The notes: generated by a model from the letters alone, not told the origin. 64,000 nt of DNA from Gigaspora margarita (GCA_009809945.1 WTPW01000622.1:1-64000), one strand, 5' to 3'; shown: positions 35,591-48,708, numbered from the stretch's first letter. Numbers and translations: made by a program.

Positions 35591-35785
35591 TTCTTTAATT
35601 AAGTAGCTTCAAAATGATCAAGCAACTATTTAAGAAAAACATTGCTTATAAATAAATAATCCAATGTTGTTTGTAAATATATATATAAAGTTATTAAGTA
35701 ATGTTGACTTTTATTAACCGATTAATTTTCAATAATTTCAAATAATTCTATTAATGCAAAAATTCAATCAACAACTTTTAGCGGT

Positions 35786-36060
35786 TGGACTCGTGCTAAA
35801 CTCGTGATTCGCGAATTAATCCCAATATGTACGAGTTTTGCTTGAATCATTTGATCGAGTTAATCATTCGAATTATTTTTTGAATTTTAAAATTAAATTA
35901 CTATTTACAATGACGAGCATATCTCATATTCCGATAGGCAAAGGAATATTTTTTTCTCAAATCTTATTAAATAGGCAATATATATTGACTCGGGAGTTAA
36001 AAATTACACGATTCGAATAATGGCAATTCGAGTTATTCGAGCAACGAATCGACGAGTCCA
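35786..36060. mobile_element. Short TIR element, GGACTCGT ends (copy B)
   Basis: Counterpart of 5169-5436 with better-preserved ends: TGGACTCGTG at 35786 and CGACGAGTCCA ending at 36060. It is non-coding, and the target duplication is unclear. Confidence 0.55.
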
Positions 36061-36557
36061 ATCACTAGAAACCTAAGCATGCCTCAAAATATCCAAACAT
36101 GTTTAAATATTCTAGAGTTTAGAAATTCTCCAACTTTAATTATCCTTCTTTTTCGTCAATTAGCAATAGTAAATTATTTAAAGTATATCAAGGAATATTA
36201 TATCGATCTTTAACAGAGTGTGAGTTCCGAGTTTTGGTTACCTTTAATATTTTTAGTCAAGTTAATACAATAATAAGGAAATGCTAACAAGATTTAGAAA
36301 TAAACAGCATCGATTAGCTACTACTTATTGGGAATAAAAGAAATGAATTCCTCCATTTTGTCCATTGTCAATGTTGTTTCAAGTAGTTACAATATATGGG
36401 AAGCCGATAGTATGCTAATTTTTTTAAAAGATGATTAAAATTACTTTTTCTAATAAAACTTGCTAAATAATTCTTATTTGGTTTTGTTTTTTAAAAAATT
36501 GGTTAAACTGTATAAACAATGTAAATTTAAATTGAACATTACATTTCTTGCGTTAAA

Positions 36558-38825
36558 ATGTCAAATTACAATAACCTATTTGTAAAGCAACCTGAAAAAA
36601 TTGAGTATTCATCAGATATTACTCCAATAGCCAACAATGATACCCAATTGTATTTAAAAGATAATAATTTGCAGGATTTTTCACATGATTTTCTAAACGA
36701 AATTGTTAATGATATGTGTAATCTATATAATGAAGAAAGTATGAAAGGCAATCAAGAACGTTCAATTCTTGATACATTAGAACAATTTCTAATAAAGAAA
36801 AAGCAAAATCCAGAAAATATTATTAATTTTTGCTTGGATAATCCAATTAACTCTATAGCTCAAATCATTCTTGCAAGTTGTTATCGTTATGGAAAATGGG
36901 TTAAAAAGAATGAACGTAAGGCATTTAATTGTTATCAAAATTTAGCAGAAATGGGAGATGCTAGAGGAATAAATAATGTTGGATGGTNTTATGANTATGG
37001 AATTGGNGTTGAAAAGAATGAATATAAGGCATTCATTTATTATCAAAAATCTGCAGAGATGGGTGACGCTAATGGAATATATAATGTTGGATGGTGTTAT
37101 CATTATGGAATGGGAGTTAAAAAGGATGAACATAAGGCATTCATTTATTATCAAAAATCTGCTGATATGGGTTATGCGAGTGGAACAAATGATGTTGGAT
37201 TTTGTTATGAAAAAGGAATTGGAGTTGAAAAAAACGAAGATAAGGCGTTCATTTATTATCAAAAATCTGCAGAAATTGGGAACACTAAAGGAATATATAA
37301 TGTTGGGAGTTGTTATCATCATGGATTAGGAATTGAAAAAGATGAACATAAGGCATTCATTTATTATCAAAAATCTGCAGAGATGGAGGACGATGAAGGA
37401 ATAAATAGCGTTGGATATTGTTATGAAAAAGGAATTGGAGTTGAAAAAGACGAAGATAAGGCGTTCATTTATTATCAAAAAGCTGCGGAATTGGGGGAAC
37501 GATGTCGGAATATATAACGTTGGACATTGTTACGAATATGGAAAAGGTGTTGAAAAAGACGAAAATAAAGCATTTGAATATTATAAAAAATCAGCAGAAA
37601 TGGGATATGCTGATGGAATGTATTGTGTTGGTGAATTTTACCGTCAAGGAATTATTGTTGAAAAGAATATTGATATTGCTTTTGAATGGTACTTAAAATC
37701 AGCCATTACTGAACAAAATACTGCTAATAAAAAAGCAGAATATTTTCATTGGATACCATATGACCAATTTGAAAATACTGAAGAGATAGGCAAAGGAGCG
37801 TTTTCTACTGTTTTTAAAACAAGATATCTAAAACAATATGGAATTTATGAAGAAGTAGCAATTAAGATTGTAAAAGATTCTAATAAAAATAAAGAACCAT
37901 TTTTAAAAGAGGTATTTTTTTTTAAACAATTTTAATTTTTTTTTTAATTCAGAACATTTCAAATTAATTTAATTTATTTTTTTAGTTAAAAGCTTGTCAT
38001 AGTTTAGAACAATATTTGGGAATATCTAGAGATGAAAAAACAAATGACTATATTTTAGTACTTAGTTATGCAAAATATGGATCATTAAATAAAAACCTTA
38101 CTAATATCTTTAAATTTGAATGGAAAATTAAATTAAAGATACTCCATGATATTGTGTCTAATCTTTATAATATACATTCTAAAGGATATTTACATCGAGA
38201 TTTACATCCTGGAAATATCTTGCTAAAAGAAAATTATGAAGCTTATATTACTGATCTAGGATTATCAAAACCACTCGACGAAAAACAACAAGAGGAACGT
38301 ATTCATGGAGTTTTACCTTATATTGCACCCGAACTCTTTCAAAAAAAGCCATACACAAAAGCATCAGATATTTATTCATTTGGAATTATTATGGTCGAGA
38401 TGACAACTGGACAAAGGCCTTTTAATGATTGTAAATTTAATTTTGATCTAGTGCTTAGGATTTGTAATGGATTACGACCAGGTACTCCCAATTGCTATGT
38501 TGAATTGGCAAATTATTGCATGAATTCTGATCCAGAAAAACGGCCTAGTATTATAGAAATAATTACTAAACTAGATGAATGGTTGAAAATTAGTAAAAGT
38601 AAGCAATTTTTAGAAAGAATTATCAAAAATAGGAGTGAAAGCAGAATTAAGAAAAAACAATTCTTAGCAAGTAATGAGATCAGTAAAAATTCGCCAAAAA
38701 TAATTGAAAAATTAAACAATATATATACAAGTAAACCATACAATATATCAGAAATTTGTGCGAAATTATCAAAAATATATGGTACTAAACCTGTAAGTGA
38801 TATAGAAATTCCGTATGATATTTAG
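36558..38825 (+). pseudogene. Sel1-repeat / protein kinase gene with one frameshift (copy B)
   Basis: Paralog of 6054-8334. Exon 1 (36558-37911) encodes the N-terminus, eight Sel1 repeats and the kinase N-lobe with GKGAFSTVF and EEVAIKIV; a 74-bp intron (37912-37985) follows; exon 2 (37986-38825) gives LVLSYAKYGSL, an intact LHRDLHPGN loop, TDLGLSK, PYIAPE, SDIYSFG and a Lys-rich tail. All expected kinase motifs are present, with DLG for DFG. One extra base near 37495 (GGGGGAACGATG against GGGGGACAATG in A) shifts the frame in Sel1 unit 7, so translation would stop at 37517 with no kinase. If this is a sequence error, the gene is complete. Copy B also lacks 12 nt (four residues, in frame) found in A near 7975. 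N bases at 36988, 36995 and 37007 match those of copy A. Confidence 0.85.
37912..37985 (+). other. Spliceosomal intron in kinase domain (copy B)
   Basis: GTATTTTTTT donor and TTTTTTTAG acceptor, phase 0, at the same position as the copy A intron. Splicing joins ..PFLKE to LKACHS.., continuing the kinase N-lobe. Confidence 0.75.
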
Positions 38826-39915
38826 CAAATTAGTTATGTTTAAATGATAAATTTAGGTTTCATTATATAAGATTATTATTGTGCTTCTATTATGAAATTA
38901 TATTTTATTATATGTATTTTGAATAAGAATCAAGTTTTAATAAAAATAACAGCACACCAAATAGCCATGAATTGTATTCAATTTATGCAATAGTTAATCT
39001 ATTTAATATATTTTGGGTATTATCAATTATCTATTTGACTGTACATCTTAGAGCTTATATAAATCATAATAAATAAACATGTAATAATTTAAAAAACTTA
39101 GTTTAAATTAATTGTAGTAGTTGATGTTTAAATTAATTGTAGTAGTTGATGCTAAAATTAATTATAAAAGTTTAAAACTTTTTTAGAGTATCTTTTATTT
39201 TTTATTTTTTTTTAGAATTAGTATTTAGATTAGACTTAATATTTAAAGAATTTATGTAGATCTTAGCAGAGCAAATATTTTCAAATCAAGACACAAATTT
39301 TATACCAATTAAGTTATAGTAAAATATTTTCAAATCAAGACACAAATTTTATATAAATTATTATACTATTAATTTAAGTTATAGTAAAATATATAAAGGA
39401 TTAATTTAATAATTTATCTATTTTTTTTTTTTACTGTTTTAATGAATTTTTTTATCCAATATAAGAATATGTACAAGCCAAAATCTAAATGCTTGCTGCT
39501 AAAAGGTTTATAAAAAATATAATAAATTGTTTTAAAATATATATATTGCAGATTTATTGTATTTTCAAAATTAAATAAAATTTATAGAATTTAAAATATA
39601 TTATTTCTAAAATTTGTGCAAGTTGTTTTATATTTAAGAATCTGATGTTTATTGAGAAATTTATATAGCAACCCTATTTTTTTATTCAAAAATCAAAATT
39701 ACTAATTTGATTAGAAAAATATAATAGTTTATAACTATATATACTGTATATATTCTGTGTTTCTAATAATTTTCAATAAAATATTTTATTAATTTTTTAT
39801 ATTAATGCTATCTGAATTTAAAATCTATAATTGCCAATTCAGATATTATCAGCACTATAGCTATATTATAACTATATTTGGAATTGGAAATAAACAAAAA
39901 TATAAACAATATATT
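38826..39915. other. Intergenic downstream of copy B kinase
   Basis: No gene. It matches copy A 8335-9411. It has small local duplications: AAATTAATTGTAGTAGTTGA repeated at 39105-39135, and a repeat of AAAATATTTTCAAATCAAGA at about 39268 and 39322. Confidence 0.5.
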
Positions 39916-39923
39916 ATTAAATC

Positions 39924-40343
39924 AGGACCCTGAACAATATATATAGAGGTTATATTGAAATTTTGGTTAAAAAAGGTACTTTTTTACAAAAATGTTATAT
40001 TTGAAAAGCAGATATTTGGTCAAAAGGTTATATGTAAAAGTGGATAAAAGCCTTTAATGTTATATTATTCAAAGTGGATAAAATTGATAAGTTTCATAAA
40101 GGTTATATTTAAAATTTGGATAACAAAATAAAAAAGAAAGAGAAAAAAATTTTTTTAAAAAAAATTTTATAAAAGTTTTTTTAAAAACAAAATAAAGTTA
40201 TATTTGTTATTTGAATAAAATTAATTAAATATTAAGGCTTATATGTAAAATATAGTTAATTTGCTTAATAAAAAGTGGATAAAAAAATTTAAAAAGTTTA
40301 TATTCAAGCTAATATAACCTCTATATGTATTGTTCGGGGTCCT
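39924..40343. mobile_element. hAT-like MITE 1, 420 bp (copy B only)
   Basis: Ends AGGACCCTGAACAATATATA and the complement ending GTTCGGGGTCCT are flanked by ATTAAATC (39916-39923) and ATTAAATT (40344-40351), an 8-bp duplication with one change. Copy A has the single site ATTAAATC. An 8-bp duplication fits hAT. The interior is non-coding with many GGTTATATT words. The ends resemble those of 40724-41544. Confidence 0.8.
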
Positions 40344-40723
40344 ATTAAATTTGATAAAGATCTTTATACAAAGTTTTTTATACAAGTAAATATTATTTTT
40401 CTAAGTAAATTTGTAGAGCGTGTTTTACAGTTCTAATAGTAAAAAATCATTAAATTCGGATCAATAAATAAGAAGATATAATTTAAAACATCTTTAAATT
40501 TTATAAAAATTTTATATATACAAGCAAGAATCAGATTTAGCAATATAATATTTACATATTTGTTTGCCCAATTCCAAATTTAGGAAAGATTAAAGCAGAG
40601 TAAAATTTTAGTTGATGTTAGAATTGCCTTTATAATATAGTTAGAAGGGCTTTTATATACTGAAATCAAGAGTGCAATTTATACAATATGTAGATTATAT
40701 ATTGAATAAACTTGGCTCTAACT

Positions 40724-41544
40724 GGGACCCCTGAATATATGCCTAAAACATTTGTAGTACACTTAGACTAAATTTTTTAAAATGTTTATTGTACAGTTAC
40801 ACAAATTTTATTTTTTTAATAACAACTTAACTCAACCTTGATGTACACTTAATTAATGATATCAAAAAAGAAATGGCGTACAGTTACTTATTGTGCAAAA
40901 ATAGTTAGTAATACATAATATATAAATATAATATATATAACATACAAAATTTAATAAAAACTAGTAAAATCAATAACAGTAACAATATTTATTTATTGTG
41001 CATAATTTAGTATCAACTTTATATATCTGTCTCTAAATTGATTCTAGAACAATATCAATATTGTTTGCTTAAGTATTACAATGATTGGTATATACTGTAT
41101 GGAGAATATATATGATTTAACTCAATAGTTACTAGGAATAAGTTTCTATTTACTTGAATAAAGGTCTCTTTAGCACTATAATATAATATTGTTGCTTCAC
41201 AAAAGGATATAACTTTTGTGGATTACAATATTGTATAAATTGAATATTACCAATTTCAATTAATAGAAATTTTAAAACATAAATATAATTTATTAACTTT
41301 TACTTTTTTTAAAGTAATTTAATTTTAAACATCTATTATATCTTCATTATACATTAATTTATTTTTAATTAAAACTATGTTGTACACTTAATTATAAATT
41401 TAAAATTATTATTTAAAGGTATATCATATACTTAAACTGTTGCTTTAATGTTTGTGTACACTTTATAATAAAATTTAAGTGTACACTTATATAAAGTTTA
41501 AAGACAAAGGTTATATATATATAACATTAGTATTCAGGGGTCCT
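40724..41544. mobile_element. hAT-like MITE 2, 821 bp (copy B only)
   Basis: Ends GGGACCCCTGAATA and TATTCAGGGGTCCT (one mismatch) are flanked by a perfect 8-bp duplication CTCTAACT (40716-40723 and 41545-41552). Copy A has one CTCTAACT at 9763-9770. The interior has repeated TGTACACTTA words and no transposase. The end sequence links it to the element at 39924. Confidence 0.88.
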
Positions 41545-44500
41545 CTCTAACTGACCCCAAATATTGAATAATGCCAATCTCATCTTAATTGGTACTTAAA
41601 AATATTAATCTATATAGATATTTATTTTATTTTAATTTTTTTTTGGTTTGGGACTTTGAAATTTATTCAAGATATTAGAGCCATTAGCAATTCACATAGG
41701 AGTTTACTTGCATTTGTTATATGAACAAGAATACAACTAGCCCCCTCTGCAACTTTTTATTGTCTATTTAAGTAGCTATCCAAAAGTTCTACACTAGCTG
41801 TTATACCTGCAATCCACATACTAGCACTATGTATATATTTATAAATATAATACAAAATAATATTATATAGAAAAATCTAGAGCAATAATTTTTTAATTAA
41901 TATTGAAGCTATATTTATAGTAATAAAGCAATATTGCAAATATAAAGCATTATATTGTTCAATGCTTATCTGGTACAGATTAAAAAAAACATGAGATCTA
42001 AAGTCAAAGAAAAGATTATGAACTGGTTCCAAAAATTAAAATCAAAGGAACATCAAAAATAATTAGAAACAATAAATAAGTAAAGTAGTTAATAGCACTA
42101 TCGATAATTTAAGAATCAAGAATCTTGTAAGTGTCTGGAAAATAATCTAAGAAAGTGTAGGTTTTACATAAATAAAAGATAAATATCTAATATGGAATTA
42201 GCAAAATAGAAAAAGAGAAAGAATTGGTAAAAGCAAATATATATTAAAAAATCTGATTAAGGAATTTAAGAAGAGTTCAGAAAAAATAAAATAGTTGAGA
42301 AAAGAGCAAAAAAGCAAGACTGAAAAAAAGAGCTAATAGATATTACTAAATAGGTAAGCAAAAGAAGGTTTCAAGCTAATGCTTTAAGCAAATTCAATAA
42401 TTGACAGAAATGAATAGAAAGGAAGAGTAGTGGAAGAAAGAGAAGTAAAAAAAAAATAAATAAAGAAAAAGGAAATTGAAAAATTAAAGAAAGTTTGGAC
42501 CAAATATTGGTAGAAAAGATATAGCCATCCTCCCCTACAATTACCTCCTATACAATTACAAACTCTATATAATCAATGATTTTTGATGCCATTTGTTTTA
42601 TTATTAAAAACCTTCTATATAATTACAAATGGCTTATATTCACTATCACTTTTTTTTTAGAATTTGTTAGATGATTTTAATAATAAAATTACCTCTTTAC
42701 AATCATATTTAAATATGATCATAGATAGTTGCTATATAGAAAAGTCACGAGTTTACTAATTAAATCAACATTTATGCAACAATTAAATAGTTTAGAAAAA
42801 TAAAATATATCTTTTCTAAAATTTTAATTCAAATTTGATAACTTTTATTAGTACAATTTTTTCATTTTACATATTTATGAATATAGAAAAAATTTGTAAT
42901 TTTTTTTATATAAATATAAAATAAAAAATTTATTAATGAAATATCTATTGATTTATATGAAAATTTTAAAGTAGGTGTATTTTGAACTTTTGAAATTTGT
43001 TTGTTATTGCAAAAATTGATTAGCTTAGTATTATTTTGACTTTTATATATAGTAATGATCAATAATCATATATAAGAATTTTAAAATAAATGTAAAAAAT
43101 TTTAATTATTGGCTGTTGCTATATATAAAATCAAAATAATACTAAGAAAATTGATTTTTATACAATAATAAATGTTAATTAAAGAACAAAATATACTTAT
43201 TCTAAGATTTTAATGCAAATTAGATAACTTTTCATTAGTACAGTTTTTCATTTTTGTATCTACAAAATTTTTGAAATTTTTTTTTGTAGAAAAATAAAAT
43301 AAAAAGACATTTATTGAAATATTAACCAATTTGCATGAAAGTTTTAGAGCAAATATATTTTGTTCTCCAGAACAATGTTTATTAGTGCATAATAAACAAT
43401 AGTTTAGTATTATTTTGACTTTTATATATAGCAATTATCAATGATTGTATATAAAATTTTTTATTATAAAAATTTTTATATATAATCATAGATAGTTGCT
43501 ATATATAAAAGTCAAAATAGTACTAAGCAAATCGATTATTATGCAATAATAAACATTGTTCAGAAGAACAAAATACATTTATTATAAAATTTTCATATAA
43601 ATCAGTTGATATTTCATTAATGCATTTTTAATTTTACATTTCTTTAAAAAGATTTCTATTTTTTTTAGCTATATTCATTGATACTTAAAATAAAAAACTG
43701 TACTATTAAAAAGTTATTTGATTTGTACAAAAATCAGAGTATATATATTTATTTTTGTATACAAATTTATTTATTATATAAAAGTTGATTTAATTAGTAA
43801 AATTGTGGCTTATCTATATAACAACTAATATCATATATAAAATTTTAAAATACCTCTATTAAATCACCTTTTTTATGTTAATTATAATTTGTGCTTAGAG
43901 ATAACCTTTATGCAGTCACACTTTTTTATAATTACCATATTGGTGTGTGCCCAACTGTGTGATTATAGGAGGACAACTGTAATAAAATAAAGAATTAAAA
44001 GAAAAAATACAAGAGGCATTAAGAGTATAAAGAAGAAAAAGTGCTCTAGTTTTTATAAATAGGTTTAATAAAAAAAGTAGAAATAGAAAAAGATTGTAAT
44101 TTAGAATATAGTATAGTCAAATAAGTAGAGAAAAAAAGTTATCAAGACCTATATAGGAAGATACAAATGTGGTATTCTCTTTTAGATAGCAATACTTGTA
44201 GCACTTCTTATTTTTCCATTAAGTAGTGAAATAGTAATTAATACTGATAGCTAGTTAGCAATTATAGCAATTGAGCAGATGCTTCAAGTAAAAAAAAATA
44301 TGAGAATTTATTAAGTCAGAAAATCAAACTCTGTTAATTGCAATTATAGAATTTGTATTGTTCAAAAAAATTATCTTAAAACTAGAAAAAGTACAAATAT
44401 ATTTAGAGATACAAAAAATAAATTGGCAAATAATTTGTCAAAGAGGAATGTAAGGAGAGTGAAATTATAGAAATAGAATAAGTAGCAACAAAAGATTATA
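41545..44500. other. Intergenic, copy B
   Basis: Matches about 9763-13060 of copy A without the two CTAG-ended insertions: the unoccupied sites are at about 43583 and 43845. No gene seen; short open frames here are AT-rich and not conserved as proteins. Confidence 0.5.
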
Positions 44501-44509
44501 CTTTTAAGC

Positions 44510-44930
44510 CATATGAAAAAATAAGAAAATTAAAATCCTATTTAGAAAGATAGTTAAATAGATTTTAAGCTGCATATACAAAGTAAAGTAAGTATTTTAT
44601 AAATGAAAACAGATTAGAAAAACAAAGATTAAAAAATTGAAAATTTTAAAAAATTGCTAGTGATAGATAGAACGCAAAGAAAAACTAGTTTAAAAAAAAT
44701 AGTTTATAGAGTTTTTGGATCAAATATTAAAAAGTTGTAGATTATAAAAGTTAGATATATGCCAAACTTTACTTTGTAAAAAGTGTAAAAGAAAGGAAGA
44801 AACCTTCAAGCATTTGACAATTTTTCAAGAGATTTAAGAAGATACAAAGAAAAAGATGATTTCTATGATTTGAACACTAAACTAGAAAAGTTACTAGTAG
44901 AAAAAATGAAGAAATAAAGAAAAAGATAAT
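44510..44930 (+). pseudogene. Possible LINE-type retroelement relic
   Basis: The plus strand shows CKKCKRKEETFKHL near 44778, resembling the C-x2-C..HL zinc knuckle found near the C-terminus of many non-LTR retroelement proteins. It is preceded by lysine-rich, stop-broken coding-like sequence. It lies beyond the end of the duplication and has no copy A counterpart. The assignment rests on this one motif. Confidence 0.25.
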
Positions 44931-44935
44931 ATCTA

Positions 44936-47900
44936 GGGGTTAGTAAAACTATGGGGGGCCAACTTATATGATATATATAGCTAATAAATTGTCATGCATG
45001 ATTTTGTATAATAATCAAATAGATTGATAATAAAAAATCTGTGATACTATACTAATGAGTCTTTTAGCAATAATAACCAAGCACTGATTCAACATATGTT
45101 ATTGCTATACTCTATTGCCGCTAGTTAGTAGGTTTATATAGAGATTGAATATATATTAGTATTCGCAGGGACAAAATTCACTTCTTTAAAAATAATTGAA
45201 ATTGTTAAATGCAATCTTATTACTAACTCTATATATACTTAACAAACTATACTTTGTAAATTAGTTAAAGAGACACTTCAATATATACATGATATTAAGG
45301 TAAAATATCATTAGCAAATTTATAGTGGTGAAATTTTTTGAAAGATCTTGCGAACCTGTGAAATCTTTTGGTAAACTGCAATATAATTTGAAATATTTCG
45401 CAAAAAATATTTTTGAAATATTTTATTTCAAAATAATTTGAAATATTTTCAATTATTTTAGACCTGGGAAACCAAGCTGGATTAGTATATCTGTAATCTG
45501 GATCATATCAAGGGTGTATTGGATATATTGGACTATATTTTTAAAATTTTTGAAATATTTTGAAATATTTTGAAATTTTGTGTAATGTTACAAGATCAGA
45601 TTAGATCTTTATAAATTAGATTTTTTTTGTTTTGTTTTTTGTTTTCATTTTGTTTTTTCTTTTATTTATTTTTTTAATTTTTTTTACACTTTACAAAAAT
45701 ACTAGTTTTTTGCAAGAAAACCAACAACTATTTGGCACTTTGTAGGAACACCAATTTGACTTTGCATGCCAACTCAGACTTCTTACACTTTGCAAGAACA
45801 CAACTGATTTCTCCAGCAATTTCTAAATTTCCAAAAATGCTTCTTTAAAGAGATTATTTAGTTTGGCACAAGTTTCTGCAAGTTTTTGCAAAGTTTTGCT
45901 TTATTTATTTTTTTGTTTGACATTTTTTGTTTTTTGTTTTTTTTTTTAAACTTTTTTTATTAATTTATTTTATTCTAGCATTTTGTAAAAACACTAACTT
46001 CTCTAGCACTAACAAAAGAGATAGCTAAAGCAAAAATAATAGTTAAAACAAAGAAGCGAAGATAATAGCTAACTGTGGGCATATGAAAATAAGTATTTAG
46101 AGTTAGTTTTTTATTTTTTCTTCTACAAATAGTAATGGAATTAGATGTGACAAAGTGCAAAAGTAGTTAAAATAATATGTAGTAATGTAAAATGATACTA
46201 TAAAAAATGTATAATAATTAAAATATAATATATAATAAAATATATAATATTTATTAAAATATATATTTAATTTAAAAATGTAATATATATAATATATAAC
46301 GATGATAATAAAAAAATATAAAATTTTATATTAAATTGCGAAAATTTTAAAAAATTTTAAAATTTTGTAAATTATTGTGAAATATTGCAAAATATTGCAG
46401 ATTTACATGATAATATGCGAAATATTACCTCCTGTGACTCCCTAAAAGTCAAATTATATTGTAAAATATTGCAAAATAAACCAAATAAAAAATGCAAACC
46501 TCTATTTAATTATCCCCTTTGGGGTTACAGGAGGTAATATTTCGCATATTATTATATAAATCTGTAATATTTTGCAATCTTTCCCAATAATTCACAAATT
46601 TTTAAATTTTTTAAAATTTTCACAATTTACTGTAATAAAAATTTTATATTAGTTTATTATCATAATTATACATTATGTATATTATATTTTTAAATTAAAT
46701 ATATATTTTAATAAATATTACATATTTTATTATATATTACATTTTTAATTATTATACATTTTTATAGTATTATTTTATATTACTACATATTATTTTAACT
46801 ATTTTCACACATTGTCGCATCTAATTCCATTACTATTTGTAGAAGAAAAAATAAAAAACTAACTCTATACACTTATTTTCACACACTTCACAGTTAGCTA
46901 TTTTTTTACTTCTTTGTTTTAACTATCGTTTTTGTTTCAGCTATCTCTTTTGTTTTGACTATCATCTTTGTTTCTCTCTTTTTTCTAAACATTTCTAAAA
47001 AATAGATAGAAAAATCTAGTATGTTTTGCAAAGTGCTAGAGAAGTTAATGTTCTTACAAAGTACCAGAATAAAATAAATTAATAAAAAAAGTTTAAAAAA
47101 AAAACCCAAAAAACAAAAAATGTTAAACAAAAAATAAATAAAGCAAATCTTTGCAAAGACTTGCGAAAACCTGTGCCAAACTAAATCATCTCTTTAAATA
47201 AGCATTTTGAAAATTTAGAAATTGCTAGAGAAATTAGTTGTGTGTTCTTGCAAAGTGTCAGAAGTCTGAGTTGGTGTGCAAAGTCAAATTGGTGTTCTTG
47301 CAAAATGCTGAATAGTTGTTGGTTTTCTTGCAAAAGCTAATTTTTGTAAAGTGTGAAAAAAATTAAAAAATAAATAAATAAAAGAAAAACAAAGCAAAAT
47401 TAAAAAACAAAATGAAAAAAATCTAATTTATAAAAGATCTAATCTGATCTTGTAACATCATACAAAATTTCGAAATATTTCAAAATATTTCAAAATATTT
47501 TGAAAATATAGTCCAATATGCCCTTGGTATGAACAAGTTACAGATATACTTATCTAGCTTAGGTCTAAAATATTTTAAAAATATTTTGAATTATTTCGAA
47601 CAAAGTATTTTTGAAATTACTTCTGAAATATTTTGAAATTTGCAGTTCACAAGTTTTTTCAAAAAATTACACAGGTTCACAAGATCTTTTGAAAGATTTC
47701 ACTACTATAAAAAATAAAACCTTATATTAACTCTAGCTAGTTTGGCTTTGAATAATTAAAATAAAAATAGTTTGAAACAGTTTATAGGCTTTGAGTTATG
47801 TGTATGATCTCTTACCTTTGTTTTTTTTATTTTATATGAATATATGATTCAGTTTTTTAACAATAAAAGAGCAACTATAAAAGTTCTTTATGATTAATTA

Positions 47901-48100
47901 TTTACTTTTGTCTATTTCGAGTTTAAAAAAAAAGAGATCCTGGTAAGACAGGTTATTTCTAAAAAAATTAACAATCAAGACTTTGACTGATCAAATATGA
48001 TATATATGAATTTATATGATTTTCATATAAAATGACAATTTTCGCATTACTATTAAACTTGTGTAATATCAGAGTTGTCCCTCATAGTTTTACTAACCCC
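44936..48100. mobile_element. 3.2 kb TA-flanked TIR element carrying a giant palindrome
   Basis: GGGGTTAGTAAAACTATGGG at the left faces the complement ending AGTTTTACTAACCCC, with TA on each side (44934-44935, 48101-48102). TIR similarity continues for 30-40 bases. No transposase frame is seen. The interior is dominated by a 2.4 kb palindrome placed almost exactly in the middle, with about 380 non-inverted bases on either side. Confidence 0.65.
45318..47714. repeat. 2.4 kb palindrome
   Basis: The left arm (45318-46442) and right arm (46521-47714) are inverted copies of about 1.1-1.2 kb around a unique centre of about 78 bp. Outer ends are TTATAGTGGTGAAAT and the complement ATTTCACTACTATAA; inner ends are TATTACCTCCTGTGACTCC and GGGGTTACAGGAGGTAATA. 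The arms include CTTTGCAAGAACAC repeats and GAAATATTTTGAAAT runs. Open frames in it are symmetric by-products. A transcript would fold into long double-stranded RNA. Confidence 0.88.
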
Positions 48101-48102
48101 TA

Positions 48103-48708
48103 GATACTATCTAATACCTAATTTGATGATATATGAAGAGTAAATATATCAGACTTATATACATGTTCGATATATATAATTAATTAACCTACAGAATTGT
48201 TAGATCAACTTCTTTCCAATATTACTAATCTTTAATTCCTTTGACACTAATAAAGTCCCTCACATTACTATCTACATTAAAAAATTACATTTAAAACATT
48301 AATCTTGAAATCTGCTTTTTTAACTCTTCATCAGGCTAGTAGATATGCAATAATATAAGAAAGCTTAATTGTTCAACTATATTTAGTATTGTTTATACAT
48401 TGAACCAATTCAACTTCATGAATTCAGATATAGTAATCATACATATTTATAGAAAGACAAATATAAAAATTGAGATAACTATAGATACTAATAAAAAAAT
48501 CCAAATAGGGTGAGTATAGAGAAACAAATTAGGAGGACAAAATTAGCAACAAGGTAGGATGATAGGATGATCAGAAATATCATCAATTAATTATTATATA
48601 ATAGAAAATGATTATAAAGACAGGAGGTAGAATAAAAAAATACTGTGATTTGGGGGTGCAAAAATATTACTATAGTAATACCATGTTTTGCACTATGCAA
48701 TAATTGTT
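48103..48708. other. Intergenic, no feature recognised
   Basis: AT-rich sequence between two TIR elements. No gene, repeat or element recognised. Confidence 0.4.

Larger units (their letters stand above)
25829..44500 (+). repeat. Segmental duplication, copy B
   Basis: This is the second copy of bases 1-13060. Alignment is direct over 25829-26930, inverted over 26931-33306 with a Helitron inside, and direct again from 33307 to about 44500. It also carries hAT-like insertions at 39924-40343 and 40724-41544 and a 115-bp insertion at 35470-35584. After about 44500 the sequence turns into unrelated LINE-like and TIR-element material, whereas copy A continues differently after 13060. The insertions postdate the duplication if copy A is the unoccupied state. 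Confidence 0.93.

Noticed and set aside
44936..48100. LTR retrotransposon, from two similar ends about 3 kb apart
   Set aside because: The ends are inverted, not direct, repeats and are flanked by TA, so it is a TIR element.
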